A model generated the notes under the pieces. That model was given only the letters and a program-made list of their open reading frames with translations. It had not been told where the DNA came from and did no database searches. From Pseudomonadota bacterium (GTDB taxonomy: Bacteria > Pseudomonadota > Gammaproteobacteria > Burkholderiales > Methylophilaceae): a DNA stretch of 6,570 bases. The stretch is from positions 1 to 6,570 of the forward strand of contig JAEWTK010000210.1 in assembly GCA_023459535.1 (NCBI GenBank), read 5' to 3'. Below are positions 6,201 through 6,570 of the stretch, piece after piece (position 1 is the stretch's first letter; every line of letters begins with the position of its first letter). Position numbers and translations under genes: made by a program.

Positions 6201-6570
6201 GATTTCCGCCAGATCGGCTTCGGTCAGGATGCCGCTGGCATATTTGAGGCGCACCGAGCTGATCAGGTAGTTGTAGCGGGCCTGCAATAAATCCCGTTTG
6301 GCCGTGTAGTACTGCTGTTGTGCGTTGAGCACATCGACGCTGGTGCGCACGCCGACTTCATAACCCAGATTGGTCGAATCCAGCTGGCTCTGGCTGGAAA
6401 GCAGTGCCTGTTCGTAGGCCCTGATCTGCGCCACGCCGCTGCTGACATCGAGGTAGGCCTGCCGTGTTTCGAGGTCGGCCTGACGTCTGGCGACTTCCAT
6501 GTCTTCTTGCGCCTTCTGCAGATTGGCGGCCGCCTCGCGCACGCGCGAACTGACCGCGCCACCCTGATAG
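6174..6570 (-). CDS. tolC: TolC-family outer-membrane channel protein, 3' part
   Basis: Only the C-terminal 131 residues are in the window; the gene runs off the right edge. TolC proteins form trimeric channels from the outer membrane into the periplasm for type I secretion and multidrug efflux. The first visible residues, YQGGAVSSRVREA, match the conserved strand/turn and helix start of the second TolC repeat. They are followed by a long amphipathic helix (NLQKAQEDMEVARRQADLET), the family motif LGYEVGVRTSVDVLNAQQQ, and the helix YYTAKRDLLQARYNYLISSV ending in LKYASGILTEADLAEINQQL. It stops shortly after, without a long extension. Its TGA lies in a 14-bp tandem repeat, and a hydrolase gene follows after 47 bases. 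The exact transporter partner cannot be read from this fragment. Confidence 0.9.
   Translation of the reverse strand, partial: YQGGAVSSRVREAAANLQKAQEDMEVARRQADLETRQAYLDVSSGVAQIRAYEQALLSSQSQLDSTNLGYEVGVRTSVDVLNAQQQYYTAKRDLLQARYNYLISSVRLKYASGILTEADLAEINQQLIAKN

Overview
The window looks like chromosomal DNA from a Gram-negative proteobacterium. It carries a lipid A Kdo transferase gene (waaA), a TolC-family outer-membrane channel gene and a split B12-dependent ribonucleotide reductase (nrdJa/nrdJb). Most of the window is GC-rich, and the split reductase together with tolC near waaA fits a betaproteobacterium (possibly a Nitrosomonadales-type organism) or a Pseudomonas-like gammaproteobacterium. 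That assignment is inference from gene content and was not tested by a search.

Layout, left to right. Positions 1-134 hold no gene. Positions 135-1076 (minus strand) encode a visibly AT-rich ImmA/IrrE-type (M78) zinc metallopeptidase, which looks acquired. Positions 1150-4020 (minus strand) hold a two-gene operon, nrdJa then nrdJb, encoding the catalytic chain and the separate TSCPD/Cys-rich tail chain of a class II ribonucleotide reductase. The 288-base divergent intergenic region at 4021-4308 has a likely nrdJ promoter, a clear NrdR-box dyad at its predicted start site, a weaker second box, and a cluster of inverted repeats in front of waaA. waaA (4309-5562, plus strand) is complete. It converges, with a 9-base gap, on a minus-strand pair made of the 3' end of a tolC-like gene (6174 to the window edge) followed by an isochorismatase-fold hydrolase (5572-6126). 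The junction of that pair is a degenerate 14-bp tandem repeat that contains the tolC stop codon and the hydrolase ribosome binding site.

How they work together: NrdJa and NrdJb make deoxyribonucleotides without oxygen dependence, using adenosylcobalamin, and NrdR probably represses them when dATP is plentiful. WaaA and the TolC-like protein belong to envelope biogenesis and export. The hydrolase has no assigned substrate. The metallopeptidase sits downstream of nrdJb with its own ribosome binding site and shows no functional tie to it. The less ordinary signals are a duplicated NPYAH motif in the peptidase N-terminus, the 14-bp repeat over the tolC stop codon, and the structured leader of waaA. 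No convincing new multi-gene system is visible in this window.
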